Assembly (NCBI RefSeq): GCF_916619195.1
Contig: NZ_CAKAKL010000005.1
Coordinates: 124,001 to 188,000, forward strand
Reading direction: 5' to 3'
Origin: Inquilinus sp. Marseille-Q2685
GTDB lineage: Bacteria > Pseudomonadota > Alphaproteobacteria > DSM-16000 > Inquilinaceae
Length of the DNA: 64,000 bases
Part shown: piece by piece, positions 1 through 8,351 of the stretch
Position numbering within the stretch: position 1 is the first letter of the stretch
Layout of the letters: every line of letters begins with the position of its first letter
The notes under the pieces: model-generated
Told to the model about the DNA's origin: nothing
What the model saw: the letters and a program-made list of their open reading frames with translations, nothing else
Databases searched by the model: none
Made by a program: the position numbers and the translations under genes

Positions 1-168
1 CAGGTCAACGGCAAGCTGCGCGCCACCATCGTGCTGCCGCGCGACGCGGACGAGACGACCGCGCGCGAGGCCGCGCTGGCCGACGCCAATGTCGCCCGCG
101 CGCTGGAGGGCCGCACCGTCCGCAAGGTCATCGTCGTCCCGAACAGGATCGTCAATGTCGTGGGTTAA
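1..168 (+). CDS. leuS: Leucyl-tRNA synthetase, C-terminal fragment
   Basis: Only the last 55 residues are in the window; the gene enters from the left edge. The peptide reads from QVNGKLRATI to the end motif KVIVVPNRIVNVV, the usual C-terminal end of bacterial LeuRS after the anticodon-binding domain. The enzyme charges tRNA-Leu in the cytoplasm. The stop codon overlaps the lptE start by 14 bases, and leuS-lptE-holA is a common alphaproteobacterial order, which supports the assignment. The catalytic domains cannot be checked here. Confidence 0.9.
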   Translation, partial: QVNGKLRATIVLPRDADETTAREAALADANVARALEGRTVRKVIVVPNRIVNVVG

Positions 169-658
169 ACGGACTGCGCCGCTGCTGCTGATCCTCGCGC
201 TCGGGGCCTGCGGGCTGCGGCCGCTCTACGGCACCAACTCGGTCGGCACGGCGATGTCCGACCGGTTGGCGCAGGTCAATGTCGGCATCATCGGCGACCG
301 GTCGGGCCAGATCCTGCGGACCGAGCTGATCCGCACGCTCAACCCGCAGGGCCGGCCTGCCCAGCCGGCCTACGACCTGGGCGTGACGCTCGCCGAATCG
401 CAGCAGGACGTGAACCTTATCAGCGACCTGACCACGACCCGCAAGAACCTGACGATGACGGCCAGCTTCGTGCTGACCGACCGCAAGACCGGCCAGCCGG
501 TCTTCTCCGATTCGGTCAGCGAGATCACCAGCTTCAACATCCTGGCCGACCAGTACACGACCCTGGTGGGCGAGCGCGACGCCCGCGAGCGGGCGCTGCG
601 GTCGCTCGGCGAGGACATCCGCACCCGCCTCGCGCTCTATTTCGACCGGCATCCGTGA
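155..658 (+). CDS. lptE: LPS-assembly lipoprotein LptE
   Basis: A 167-residue lipoprotein. The ATG at 155 gives MSWVKR, a short hydrophobic stretch and the lipobox LGAC with Cys19, followed by the GLRPLYG sequence typical of alphaproteobacterial LptE. A longer reading from 89 would run through the leuS end in another frame and lose the signal peptide, so 155 is preferred. LptE plugs the LptD barrel in the outer membrane and helps deliver lipopolysaccharide to the surface. It overlaps leuS by 14 bases and holA by 4 (GTGA), so the three are probably cotranscribed and translationally coupled. Confidence 0.9.
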   Translation: MSWVKRTAPLLLILALGACGLRPLYGTNSVGTAMSDRLAQVNVGIIGDRSGQILRTELIRTLNPQGRPAQPAYDLGVTLAESQQDVNLISDLTTTRKNLTMTASFVLTDRKTGQPVFSDSVSEITSFNILADQYTTLVGERDARERALRSLGEDIRTRLALYFDRHP

Positions 659-1680
659 AGCTGCCGCCGAACCGGATCGACAGCTTCGTCCGGCGGCCCG
701 ATCCCGGCATCCGCGCGGTGCTGCTGTACGGCCCGGATGCCGGCGCCGTGCGCGACTACGCCGACACGCTGGCCCGCGGCGTGATCGACCCGCCGACCGA
801 CCCGTTCCGCGTCGCCGAGATGGCATCGGTCGAGATCGGCCGCGACCCGGCCCGGCTGGTCGACGAGGTCTTCGCCCTGTCGCTGACCGGCGGCCGCCGC
901 CTGGTGCGGGTGCGCGACGCCACCGATGCGGTCGCGCCGGCGCTGGAGGCCGTGCTGGCGGGCGGGGAGACCGACACGCTGGTGGTGCTGGAGGCGGATG
1001 AGCTGACGCCGCGCTCGGCCCTGCGCAAGCTGGCGGAAGGGGCGGAGGGCGCGGCCGCCATCGCCTGCTACATGCCGGACGAGGAGGCGATCGGCCGCTT
1101 CATCCACCGCCTGCTTTCCGAAGCCAAGATCTCGGCGGACGGCGAGGCCGAGCAGTTGCTGGCCGCGTCGCTGGTGGGCGACCGCCAGATCGCGCGGCGC
1201 GAGGTCGAGAAGCTGATTTCCTACGTGGGGGAGGGGGGCCGCGTCGATCTCGAGGCGGTGCGCGCCTGCATCGGCGACGCCACCGAGCGGTCGCTGGACG
1301 ACCTGGCCATGGCGGTGGCCGACGGCGACCTGCCGGGGCTCGACCGCGCGCTGAACCGGCTGCTGTCGGAGGGGGGCGAGGCGATCGGCATCCTGCGCGC
1401 GGTGCAGCGCCACTTCCTGCGGCTGCACCAGCTGGCGGTGATGATCGACAGCGGCGACGCGCCGGACGCCGCCATGGCGGCGCTGCGGCCGCCGGTGTTC
1501 TTCAAGGCCAAGGCGGCGATCCGCGGCCAGGTCCGCCGCTGGAACCAGGCCCAAATCGGCGAGGCGCTGCGCCGCCTGATCGAGGCCGAGGCCGAATGCA
1601 AGCGTACCGGCCGTCCGCCGGAGACCGTCTGCGCCGCGACACTGCTGCGCATCGCGCGGGCGGTGGCGCGGAAAAACTGA
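655..1680 (+). CDS. holA: DNA polymerase III delta subunit
   Basis: A 341-residue protein, normal length for HolA. The N-terminal half carries VLLYGPDAGAVRDYA, the degenerate nucleotide-binding core of the clamp-loader delta family, followed by the delta lid and collar region. Delta opens the beta clamp during clamp loading at the replication fork. The GTG start at 655 overlaps the lptE stop, implying coupling. The gene ends just before a palindromic repeat and converges on parB. Confidence 0.92.
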   Translation: MKLPPNRIDSFVRRPDPGIRAVLLYGPDAGAVRDYADTLARGVIDPPTDPFRVAEMASVEIGRDPARLVDEVFALSLTGGRRLVRVRDATDAVAPALEAVLAGGETDTLVVLEADELTPRSALRKLAEGAEGAAAIACYMPDEEAIGRFIHRLLSEAKISADGEAEQLLAASLVGDRQIARREVEKLISYVGEGGRVDLEAVRACIGDATERSLDDLAMAVADGDLPGLDRALNRLLSEGGEAIGILRAVQRHFLRLHQLAVMIDSGDAPDAAMAALRPPVFFKAKAAIRGQVRRWNQAQIGEALRRLIEAEAECKRTGRPPETVCAATLLRIARAVARKN

Positions 1681-1719
1681 GCGTTTTCAGCCGGTTACGA
1701 GGATTTTGCATATCTTTTT

Positions 1720-1798
1720 TGTCATTTGCCGGGCTTGACCCGGCAATCCAGAGAGTCTCGAGACCGTCTGGATGCCCGGGTCAAGCCCGGGCATGACA
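1720..1798. repeat. Dispersed palindromic repeat, copy 1
   Basis: A 79-base imperfect inverted repeat. It starts TGTCAT and ends ATGACA, with arms containing CCGGGCTTGACCCGG and CCCGGGTCAAGCCCGGG, inner ATCCAGA/TCTGGAT and a short central loop. It lies between the convergent 3' ends of holA and parB, so it could act as a bidirectional transcription end. Further copies are at 28492, 33054 and 34649, with a variant at 31263. Confidence 0.85.
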
Positions 1799-1829
1799 AC
1801 GAGGGGAAGGGGGCCTGCGGCCGTGCCTC

Positions 1830-2735
1830 CTACCACCTCTCCTTCGTACCTTGCAGCCGCTTCAGCACGGCGCTGAACTGGTCGAGGTTGCTGTACTGGA
1901 TGTGGATCGTGCCGCTGCTGTTGTCGCGGGTGTCGATCTTCACCTTGAAGCCCAGCCGGGTCTCGATGTCCTGCTCCAGCGCCACGATGTTCGGGTCGCG
2001 CGCCGACGGACGGGTGGGGGCGGGCGCCTCGCGAACCTCGCGGGCCAGCTGCTCGGTCTGGCGGACGTTCAGCCCGCGGGAGATCACGATTTTCGCCGCC
2101 GCCTCCGGATCCGGGCAGCCCAGCAGCGCCCGGGCATGGCCGGCGGTCAGAAGGCCTTCCTGCAGCTGGGCCAGCACCGTCGGCGGCAGGTCCAGGAGGC
2201 GCAGCGTGTTGGCGATGTGGCTGCGGCTCTTGCCCACCGCCTGGGCCACATCCTCCTGCGTCAGGCTGAACTCGGTCAGCAGCCGCTGATAGCCCTCGGC
2301 CTCCTCCAGCGCCGTCAGGTCCTGGCGCTGCACGTTCTCGATGATCGCGATCTGCAGCGCGTCGCGGTCCGACATCGGCCGGACCACGACCGGGACCTCG
2401 TGCAGCTTGGCCTTCTGCGCCGCGCGCCAGCGGCGCTCGCCGGCGATGATGTGGTAGCGGTCGGCCTTGCCCTCGACCGGACGCACCAGGATCGGCTGCA
2501 GCACGCCCTGGGTGCGGATCGACTCGACCAGCCGGTCCATTTCGGTCTCGTCGAATTTCCGCCGCGGCTGGAACGGACCCGGGCTCAGGAACTCGATCGG
2601 CAGGCTGCGCGGCGCCCGTGGCTCGCCACCTTCGCCGGCGGCGGCGATGTCGGCCTCGTCAGCCTCGCCGAACAGGGCGTCGAGGCCGCGGCCCAGGCTG
2701 GGGCGGCGGCGGGAGCTGCTCTCGGCCGCGCTCAT
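1830..2735 (-). CDS. parB: Chromosome-partitioning protein ParB
   Basis: A 301-residue ParB/Spo0J protein. It has an N-terminal GLGRGLDALFG-like motif, the CTP-binding/arginine patch GERRWRAA at about residues 99-106, and a helix-turn-helix around residues 157-185 (LTQEDVAQAVGKSRSHIANTL). A C-terminal dimerisation region ends the protein. ParB loads on parS, spreads by CTP-dependent clamp sliding and works with ParA to segregate the origin. Four parS sites lie 1.1-5.3 kb upstream. The start overlaps the parA stop by 4 bases. Confidence 0.95.
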   Translation of the reverse strand: MSAAESSSRRRPSLGRGLDALFGEADEADIAAAGEGGEPRAPRSLPIEFLSPGPFQPRRKFDETEMDRLVESIRTQGVLQPILVRPVEGKADRYHIIAGERRWRAAQKAKLHEVPVVVRPMSDRDALQIAIIENVQRQDLTALEEAEGYQRLLTEFSLTQEDVAQAVGKSRSHIANTLRLLDLPPTVLAQLQEGLLTAGHARALLGCPDPEAAAKIVISRGLNVRQTEQLAREVREAPAPTRPSARDPNIVALEQDIETRLGFKVKIDTRDNSSGTIHIQYSNLDQFSAVLKRLQGTKERW

Positions 2736-3565
2736 GCAGCGCTCCTCTGCTCTTCGCGCTTCAGCATTTCCGAAGCGAGATGGACATAGGCCTGGGCGCC
2801 GGAGGAGGCGAGATCGTAGACCAGGACCGGCTTGCCATGCGACGGCGCCTCGGAGACGCGGACGTTCCGCGGGATCACCGTCTCGTACACCTTGGCCCCG
2901 AGATGCTGGCGCACGTCGCGCGCCACCATGTCGGAGAGGTTGTTCCGCCGGTCATACATGGTCAGCACGATCCCCTGCATCTCGAGCGCCGGGTTGAAGG
3001 CCTTGCGGACGCGCTCGATCGTCCGCATCAGGTGGCTGAGCCCCTCCAGCGCATAGAACTCGCATTGCAGCGGCACCAGCACGGCATCGGCCGCAGTCAG
3101 CGCGTTGAGGGTGAGGAGGCCGAGCGAAGGCGGGCAGTCGATCAGCACATAGTCGTAGCCGTCGGCATGGGGCCTGAGGGCGCTGCGCAGCCGGTATTCG
3201 CGCCGCACCGCCTCGACCAGCTGCACCTCGGCGCCGGCCAGGTCGACCGAGGCCGGGATCAGGTCCAGCCCCGGAACCTCGGTCGCCACCGCCGATTCGG
3301 CCACGGTGGTGGTGCCGAACAAGAGGTCATAGGAACCGACGCCGCGTTTCGCCCGCGGCAGGCCGAAGCCGGTCGAGGCGTTGCCCTGCGGGTCCAGGTC
3401 GATCACCAGCACGCGCTTGCGCACGGCGGCGAGCGCCGTGGCCAGGTTGATCGCCGTGGTGGTCTTGCCGACGCCGCCCTTCTGGTTGGCGATGGCGATT
3501 GTGCGGGTGACGCGGGGCGTGTCGTCCGCCGCGCTCAAGCTTGTCAACTGGGCGTCGTCAGCCAC
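2732..3565 (-). CDS. parA: Chromosome-partitioning ATPase ParA
   Basis: A 277-residue deviant-Walker ATPase. The signature KGGVGKTT is at residues 29-36, followed by the switch region DLDPQGNAS and the Walker B-type stretch VLIDCPPSLG. ParA forms ATP-dependent dimers on nucleoid DNA and moves ParB-parS complexes. It overlaps rsmG upstream by 8 bases and parB downstream by 4, the standard chromosomal rsmG-parA-parB operon. Confidence 0.96.
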   Translation of the reverse strand: MADDAQLTSLSAADDTPRVTRTIAIANQKGGVGKTTTAINLATALAAVRKRVLVIDLDPQGNASTGFGLPRAKRGVGSYDLLFGTTTVAESAVATEVPGLDLIPASVDLAGAEVQLVEAVRREYRLRSALRPHADGYDYVLIDCPPSLGLLTLNALTAADAVLVPLQCEFYALEGLSHLMRTIERVRKAFNPALEMQGIVLTMYDRRNNLSDMVARDVRQHLGAKVYETVIPRNVRVSEAPSHGKPVLVYDLASSGAQAYVHLASEMLKREEQRSAA

Positions 3566-4187
3566 GGGCGAACCCCTCGATGCGGATGAGCACGGCGTCG
3601 GGATCGGTCCGGCTCGGATGGAGGTCGATGGTCATCTTCGGCGATGGGGGCAAGGTGGTCAATTCGGCCTCGGCCGCGCGGCCCTTCGGAAAGAGCGCGA
3701 CGGTGCGAGGGCCGGCGAATCGGGCGGCGTAGCCGAGCAGGACGGGCAGGGCGGCCAGCGCCCGGGCTGTCACCACATCGGCGGGGAAGGGCGGCACCTG
3801 CTCGATCCGTTTCGCATGCACCGTCACCGGCGCCTGTGTTTCACGTGAAACAGCCCGCAGGAACTCGGCCTTGCGCTGGTCGCTTTCGACCAGATGCGCC
3901 TCCAGCCCGGTGGCCAGCGCCAGCACCAGCCCAGGGAAGCCGGCGCCGCTGCCGAGATCGACCAGCGTCCTGGCGCCAGCCGGGATCAGCGGCACCAGCT
4001 GCAGCGAATCCTCGAAATGCCGGCGCCGCAGCTCCGGCAGGGTCGAGGGCGCAATCAGATTGATCGCTCCCTGCCACTTCCACAGCAGCGCCTCATAACG
4101 GTCGAGCTTTTCCGAGAGATCCGGGGGCGAGGGGAAGGCCGCCTCAGGCGATGGCACGCGCGCCCCCGTCTCCTTCACGCCGGACAT
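3558..4187 (-). CDS. rsmG: 16S rRNA (guanine-527-N7)-methyltransferase RsmG
   Basis: A 209-residue SAM-dependent methyltransferase (GidB). The SAM-binding loop [13 protein letters not shown] lies at about residues 75-87 and the upstream NLIAPST and RHFEDSL motifs are typical of the family. It methylates G527 of 16S rRNA; loss often gives low-level streptomycin resistance. The chosen ATG overlaps the mnmG end by 44 bases, longer than usual, but it is the only ATG before the conserved region. A perfect parS site lies inside the coding sequence at 3837-3852. Confidence 0.93.
   Translation of the reverse strand: MSGVKETGARVPSPEAAFPSPPDLSEKLDRYEALLWKWQGAINLIAPSTLPELRRRHFEDSLQLVPLIPAGARTLVDLGSGAGFPGLVLALATGLEAHLVESDQRKAEFLRAVSRETQAPVTVHAKRIEQVPPFPADVVTARALAALPVLLGYAARFAGPRTVALFPKGRAAEAELTTLPPSPKMTIDLHPSRTDPDAVLIRIEGFARG
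3837..3852. promoter_or_regulatory. parS centromere site 1
   Basis: Perfect match to the bacterial parS palindrome TGTTTCACGTGAAACA, inside rsmG. ParB from the neighbouring gene is expected to nucleate here. Confidence 0.95.
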
Positions 4188-6018
4188 GCTTCAACAGGGC
4201 GACCAGCGCCGCCGGGGTCACGCCCGGCAGCCGCGCCGCGGCGCCCAAGGTCGGCGGCCGTGACCGCTTCAGGATCTGCCGGATCTCGGTCGACAGGCTG
4301 CCGATCGCGTCGAAATCCAACTCCGCCGGCAGGGCCAGCCCCTCATCGCGGCGGAAGGCCCGGATGTCGGCCTCCTGCCGGTCGAGATAGCCGGCGTATT
4401 TCGCCTCGGTCTCGATCTGCTCCGCCACCGCCTCCGGCCACTCGGCCAGCTCGGGCCAGATGGCGGCAAGGGCGGCCAGGTCGATTCCCGGGTAGCGCAG
4501 CAGGTCCAGGCCGTCGCGGCGCACCCCGTCCTGGTTCACCGCCAAGCCATGGCGGCGCGCCTCGGTCGGGGTCAGCGACAAGGACCGGATCCTCCGCCGC
4601 GCCGCCTCCAGCGCCGCCGACTTGCGGGCGAAGAGATCCTGCCGATCCGCCCCGACGCAGCCGGCGGCAATGCCGCGGGCGGTCAGGCGCTGGTCGGCGT
4701 TGTCGGCGCGCAGCACCAGCCGGTACTCGGCGCGCGACGTGAACATGCGGTACGGCTCGGGCGCGCCGCGGGTGACCAAGTCGTCGATCATCACGCCGGC
4801 ATAGGCCTCGGCGCGGTCGAGCAGCAGCGGGTCGTTGCCGGCGACGGCGCGGGCGGCGTTCAGCCCGGCCATCAGCCCCTGGGCCGCCGCCTCCTCATAA
4901 CCGGTGGTGCCGTTGATCTGCCCCGCCAGGAACAGCCGCGGCACCGCCCGCAGCATCAGCGACCGGTCGAGCTGCCGCGGATCGACGAAGTCGTATTCGA
5001 TGGCATAGCCGGGGCGCAGGATCACGGCCTTCTCCAGCCCTGGGATGCCGCGCACCAGATCTTCCTGCACGTCGCGGGGCAAGGAGGTGGAGATGCCGTT
5101 CGGATACACCGTCGGGTCGTCCAGCCCCTCGGGCTCGAGGAAGATCTGGTGCCGCTCCTTATCGGCGAAGCGCACCACCTTGTCCTCAATCGAGGGGCAG
5201 TAACGCGGGCCGACGCTGTCGATCTGCCCGGAATACATCGGCGCCCGGTGCAGGTTGGCGCGGATCAGCGCGTGCGCCGCCGGCGTCGTGTAGGTGATGA
5301 AGCAGGAGACCTGCGGCACCGTGATCCGGTCGGTGAGGTCGGAGAAGGGCACCGGCGGGTCGTCGCCCTTCTGCTCCTCCAGCCCCGCCCAGTCGATGGT
5401 GCGGCCGTCGAGCCGCGGCGGCGTGCCGGTCTTCAGCCGGCCGAGGCTGAGGCCGAGCCTGTGCAGCGTCGCGGCCAGGCCGATCGACGGTGCGTCGCCG
5501 ACCCGGCCGGCGGGGCGCTGCTCCTCGCCGATATGGATCAGCCCGTTGAGGAAGGTGCCGGTGGTCAGGACCACGGCGCCCGCCCGCAGCGTTCGGCCAT
5601 CGGCCAGGACGACGCCGGAGGCGGCGCCGGCCGAATCGAAGACCAGGTCCTCGACCGAGCCGGCGACGAGGGCGAGATCCGGCTGCTCGGCCAGCACCGC
5701 CTGCATCGCCTGCCGGTACAGCTTGCGGTCCGCCTGGGCGCGCGGCCCCCGCACGGCCGGGCCTTTGCTGCGGTTGAGGATGCGGAACTGGATACCGGCG
5801 CGGTCGATCACCCGGCCCATGATGCCGTCCAGCGCGTCGATCTCGCGCACCAGATGGCCCTTGCCGAGGCCGCCGATGGCCGGGTTGCAGGACATCTCGC
5901 CGATCGAGTCGAGCCGCTGGGTGACCAGCGCGGTGCGCGCGCCGAACCGCGCCGCGGCTGCGGCCGCTTCGCATCCGGCATGGCCGCCGCCGACCACGAT
6001 GACGTCATACTGCTCCAT
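4144..6018 (-). CDS. mnmG: tRNA uridine-5-carboxymethylaminomethyl modification enzyme MnmG
   Basis: A 624-residue FAD protein (GidA), normal length. The N-terminal FAD motif [12 protein letters not shown] is near residues 8-19, and the family signatures [13 protein letters not shown] and [11 protein letters not shown] are present. With MnmE it installs the cmnm5 group on U34 of several tRNAs. It starts the rsmG-parA-parB run; its partner mnmE lies 645 bases upstream on the same strand, separated by a small plus-strand gene and two parS sites. Confidence 0.96.
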   Translation of the reverse strand: MEQYDVIVVGGGHAGCEAAAAAARFGARTALVTQRLDSIGEMSCNPAIGGLGKGHLVREIDALDGIMGRVIDRAGIQFRILNRSKGPAVRGPRAQADRKLYRQAMQAVLAEQPDLALVAGSVEDLVFDSAGAASGVVLADGRTLRAGAVVLTTGTFLNGLIHIGEEQRPAGRVGDAPSIGLAATLHRLGLSLGRLKTGTPPRLDGRTIDWAGLEEQKGDDPPVPFSDLTDRITVPQVSCFITYTTPAAHALIRANLHRAPMYSGQIDSVGPRYCPSIEDKVVRFADKERHQIFLEPEGLDDPTVYPNGISTSLPRDVQEDLVRGIPGLEKAVILRPGYAIEYDFVDPRQLDRSLMLRAVPRLFLAGQINGTTGYEEAAAQGLMAGLNAARAVAGNDPLLLDRAEAYAGVMIDDLVTRGAPEPYRMFTSRAEYRLVLRADNADQRLTARGIAAGCVGADRQDLFARKSAALEAARRRIRSLSLTPTEARRHGLAVNQDGVRRDGLDLLRYPGIDLAALAAIWPELAEWPEAVAEQIETEAKYAGYLDRQEADIRAFRRDEGLALPAELDFDAIGSLSTEIRQILKRSRPPTLGAAARLPGVTPAALVALLKHVRREGDGGARAIA

Positions 6019-6076
6019 GGCGGCGGACTTTACGGAGGCGAGGGGGCAGGGTCAAATGCGGGCTCACGAAACCCGG

Positions 6077-6092
6077 TGTTTCACGTGAAACA
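6077..6092. promoter_or_regulatory. parS centromere site 2
   Basis: Perfect TGTTTCACGTGAAACA in the intergenic gap between mnmG (minus) and the small SecD-like gene (plus), just upstream of the latter's ribosome-binding site. Confidence 0.95.
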
Positions 6093-6116
6093 TGCGGCTG
6101 GAGGAAGGAGTCGATC

Positions 6117-6641
6117 GTGCTCTCTATCGTCTCGACCCTCGCCGCGGCCGCGGCAGTTGTGGCCACCGCGATGACGACGCCGATAGAGACGCCGTCGGCA
6201 GCTCAGGCTGCCGCGCCGGATGTACAGCTGCGTTTCGCCGAGAGCGACCCGAAACCAGGCCTGACCCGATTCGAGGATGCGGCCGGGCGGGTTCTCTATC
6301 TCCGGCCGGAGGCTGTGCTGTCCACCCCCGACATCGCCTCGGCCACGGCCCGGACCGATCCCGTCTCGGCGACCCCGGTCGTCGAGCTGACACTGACCTT
6401 GGCCGGCCGCGATCGCCTGGCTCGGGCCACCACCGACAATGTCGGCCGAATCCTGGCCGTGCTGGTGGACGAGACGCTGATCACAGCCCCGATCATCCGC
6501 GAGCCCATCCTCGGCGGCCGGGTCCAGATCAGCGGCTCGATGACCGCTGCCGAGGCCAACGACCTCGCGCTCCTGCTGAGCGCCGGGCGGACTTCATCCG
6601 GCCGATCGCTGGCCGACGCGGTGCTGGACCGCTTCAACTGA
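6117..6641 (+). CDS. Secreted protein resembling an isolated SecD P1-head domain
   Basis: A 174-residue protein starting with GTG at 6117 behind a strong purine-rich site (GGAGGAAGGAG). Residues 1-31 look like a signal peptide (hydrophobic run ending AQAA). The rest resembles the periplasmic head of SecD: a beta-rich part, then LITAPIIREPILGGRVQISG and a closing helix EANDLALLLSAG, where SecD normally has GALPAP before its membrane helices. Here the chain ends about 20 residues later with no transmembrane segment. Function unknown; a free periplasmic domain rather than a translocase subunit. It is flanked by parS sites and sits between mnmG and mnmE on the opposite strand. Confidence 0.75.
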   Translation: MLSIVSTLAAAAAVVATAMTTPIETPSAAQAAAPDVQLRFAESDPKPGLTRFEDAAGRVLYLRPEAVLSTPDIASATARTDPVSATPVVELTLTLAGRDRLARATTDNVGRILAVLVDETLITAPIIREPILGGRVQISGSMTAAEANDLALLLSAGRTSSGRSLADAVLDRFN

Positions 6642-6645
6642 GCGT

Positions 6646-6661
6646 TGTTTCACGTGAAACA
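6646..6661. promoter_or_regulatory. parS centromere site 3
   Basis: Perfect TGTTTCACGTGAAACA in the 22-base gap between the SecD-like gene and the mnmE 3' end. Confidence 0.95.
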
Positions 6662-6663
6662 GC

Positions 6664-7983
6664 TCACTTGCCGATGCAGAAGCTGCCGAACAGCACGTCG
6701 AGCATGTCCTCGACATCGACCCGGCCGGTGATCCGGCCGATCGCGCGCAGGGCTAGGCGTAGATCCTCCGCCGCCAACTCCGGCAGCGGCGCGGACGGGA
6801 CCCGGGCGAGGGCATCGCGTGCATCCTCCAGCGCCGCGCGGTGGCGGGCGCGGGTGAGGGCAGGGGAGCCGTCGCCGGTCAGCCGCCGCTCCACAGCCCC
6901 GGCGAGCACGTCGAGCAACCGGTCGAGCCCGGCGCCGGTGCGGACGGAGATCGGGATCTCGTCCTCCGCCCGCGGCGCGTCGGGCGACCGGTCGATCTTG
7001 TTGACCACGCGGATCGTATCCGGGCCGGGGCCGAGAGCCGGGTCGCCGGAGGCCGGATCGGCGGCGTCGCGAATCACCAGGCGCAGATCGGCCTCGGCCG
7101 CACGCCGGTGGGAGCGGCGGATGCCTTCGGCCTCGATCTCATCGAAGGTCTCGCGCAGGCCAGCCGTATCGGCCAGCACCACAGGAAAGCCGCGCAGGTC
7201 GAGCGCGACCTCGACCACGTCCCGCGTGGTGCCCGGCCGGTCCGAGACGATGGCGGCGTCGCGCCGCGCCAGGACGTTCAGCAGGCTCGACTTGCCGGCA
7301 TTGACCGGGCCCAGGATCGCAATGTGCACGCCTTCGCGCAGCCGCTCGCCGCGGCCGGCGTCGTCGAGATGGACGGCGATCGCCGCCGAGACCTCGGCCA
7401 CGATCCGCTCGGCCTCCGCCGCGAGGTCCGGCGGCAGGCCCTCGTCGGGGAAGTCGAGCGCCGCCTCGGTCATCGCCAGCGCCCGCATCAGGGCCGAGCG
7501 CCAGCCTTCATAGAGCGCGCCGAGGGCCCCGCCGAGCTGGCGCAGCGCCTGCAGCCGCTGGGCCCGCGTCTCGGCATCGACCAGATCGGCCACCGCCTCG
7601 GCCTCGGTCAGGTCGAGCTTGCCGGCGAGGAAGGCGCGCCTGGTGAACTCTCCCGGTTCGGCCGGGCGCAGCCCCGGCATCCGGGACAGCGCCTCGACCA
7701 TGCCCCGGGTCACGGCCCGGCCGCCATGCAGATGCAGCTCGACGACGTCCTCGCCGGTGTAGCTGGCGGGACCGGAGAACCAGAGAACGAGGCCGCGGTC
7801 GAGCGGCGCGCCGTCGGCGGGGTCGCGCAGCTCCGCCAGCGTCGCCAGGCGAGGGACGGGGAGGGGGCGGCCGGTCAGCGCCCGCAGCGCCGTCCCGGCG
7901 CCGGGGCCGGAGATCCGCAGCACCGCCACTCCGCCACGTCCGGCAGGGGTCGCCGGGGCGAATATGGTGTCACGGCTAGTCAT
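6664..7983 (-). CDS. mnmE: tRNA modification GTPase MnmE
   Basis: A 439-residue protein with the N-terminal folate-binding domain, a helical domain and an inserted G domain. The G1 motif GPVNAGKS is at about residues 225-232, followed by DRPGTTRD and DTAGLRET. The C-terminus ends FCIGK, with the conserved CxGK cysteine. It acts with MnmG on wobble uridine of tRNAs. In many relatives rho lies next to mnmE; here about 12 kb of accessory genes separate them. Confidence 0.96.
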   Translation of the reverse strand: MTSRDTIFAPATPAGRGGVAVLRISGPGAGTALRALTGRPLPVPRLATLAELRDPADGAPLDRGLVLWFSGPASYTGEDVVELHLHGGRAVTRGMVEALSRMPGLRPAEPGEFTRRAFLAGKLDLTEAEAVADLVDAETRAQRLQALRQLGGALGALYEGWRSALMRALAMTEAALDFPDEGLPPDLAAEAERIVAEVSAAIAVHLDDAGRGERLREGVHIAILGPVNAGKSSLLNVLARRDAAIVSDRPGTTRDVVEVALDLRGFPVVLADTAGLRETFDEIEAEGIRRSHRRAAEADLRLVIRDAADPASGDPALGPGPDTIRVVNKIDRSPDAPRAEDEIPISVRTGAGLDRLLDVLAGAVERRLTGDGSPALTRARHRAALEDARDALARVPSAPLPELAAEDLRLALRAIGRITGRVDVEDMLDVLFGSFCIGK

Positions 7984-8003
7984 GGAACAAAGGGGGTGGG
8001 CGG

Positions 8004-8019
8004 TGTTTCACGTGAAACG
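8004..8019. promoter_or_regulatory. parS-like centromere site 4
   Basis: TGTTTCACGTGAAACG, 15 of 16 positions identical to the parS palindrome (last base differs). It lies between mnmE and the DUF6489 gene, immediately upstream of the mnmE start. Confidence 0.85.
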
Positions 8020-8026
8020 TGCACGC

Positions 8027-8272
8027 TTAGCTCTTGCCTCCCTTGCCGCCGGTCATGCCTTGCCAGAAGGCGCGCTGCAGCGTCTCGAAGCCCTCGATGC
8101 TGGCCGGCAGCCAGGCCTTCAGCATCGCCTCCGGCTCCATCGCCGCCAGGTTGGCGCGCATCCGGTCCTCCAGATCCTTCAGCAGCGCCTGCTGCATCGG
8201 GCCGACATCCGGCAGGCCGAAGAAGGCGCGCGCCTCCTCCGGCGTGCAGTCGATATCGATCGAAACCTTCAT
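8027..8272 (-). CDS. DUF6489 family small conserved protein
   Basis: An 81-residue protein beginning [23 protein letters not shown], the pattern of a small alphaproteobacterial family I associate with DUF6489. It has no membrane segment or signal peptide. It reads as an amphipathic helical protein with a Gly/Lys-rich tail ([10 protein letters not shown]). Function unknown; resemblance to polyhydroxyalkanoate-granule or phasin-like proteins is only superficial. It lies upstream of mnmE on the same strand with parS site 4 in between. Confidence 0.75.
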   Translation of the reverse strand: MKVSIDIDCTPEEARAFFGLPDVGPMQQALLKDLEDRMRANLAAMEPEAMLKAWLPASIEGFETLQRAFWQGMTGGKGGKS

Positions 8273-8351
8273 CGGGATCCTCCGGCGGCGTTATCGTGTC
8301 GAGAAGAGTATAGCCGCTGGCCGCGGTCCCAACACAAACCGGGATATCGAG

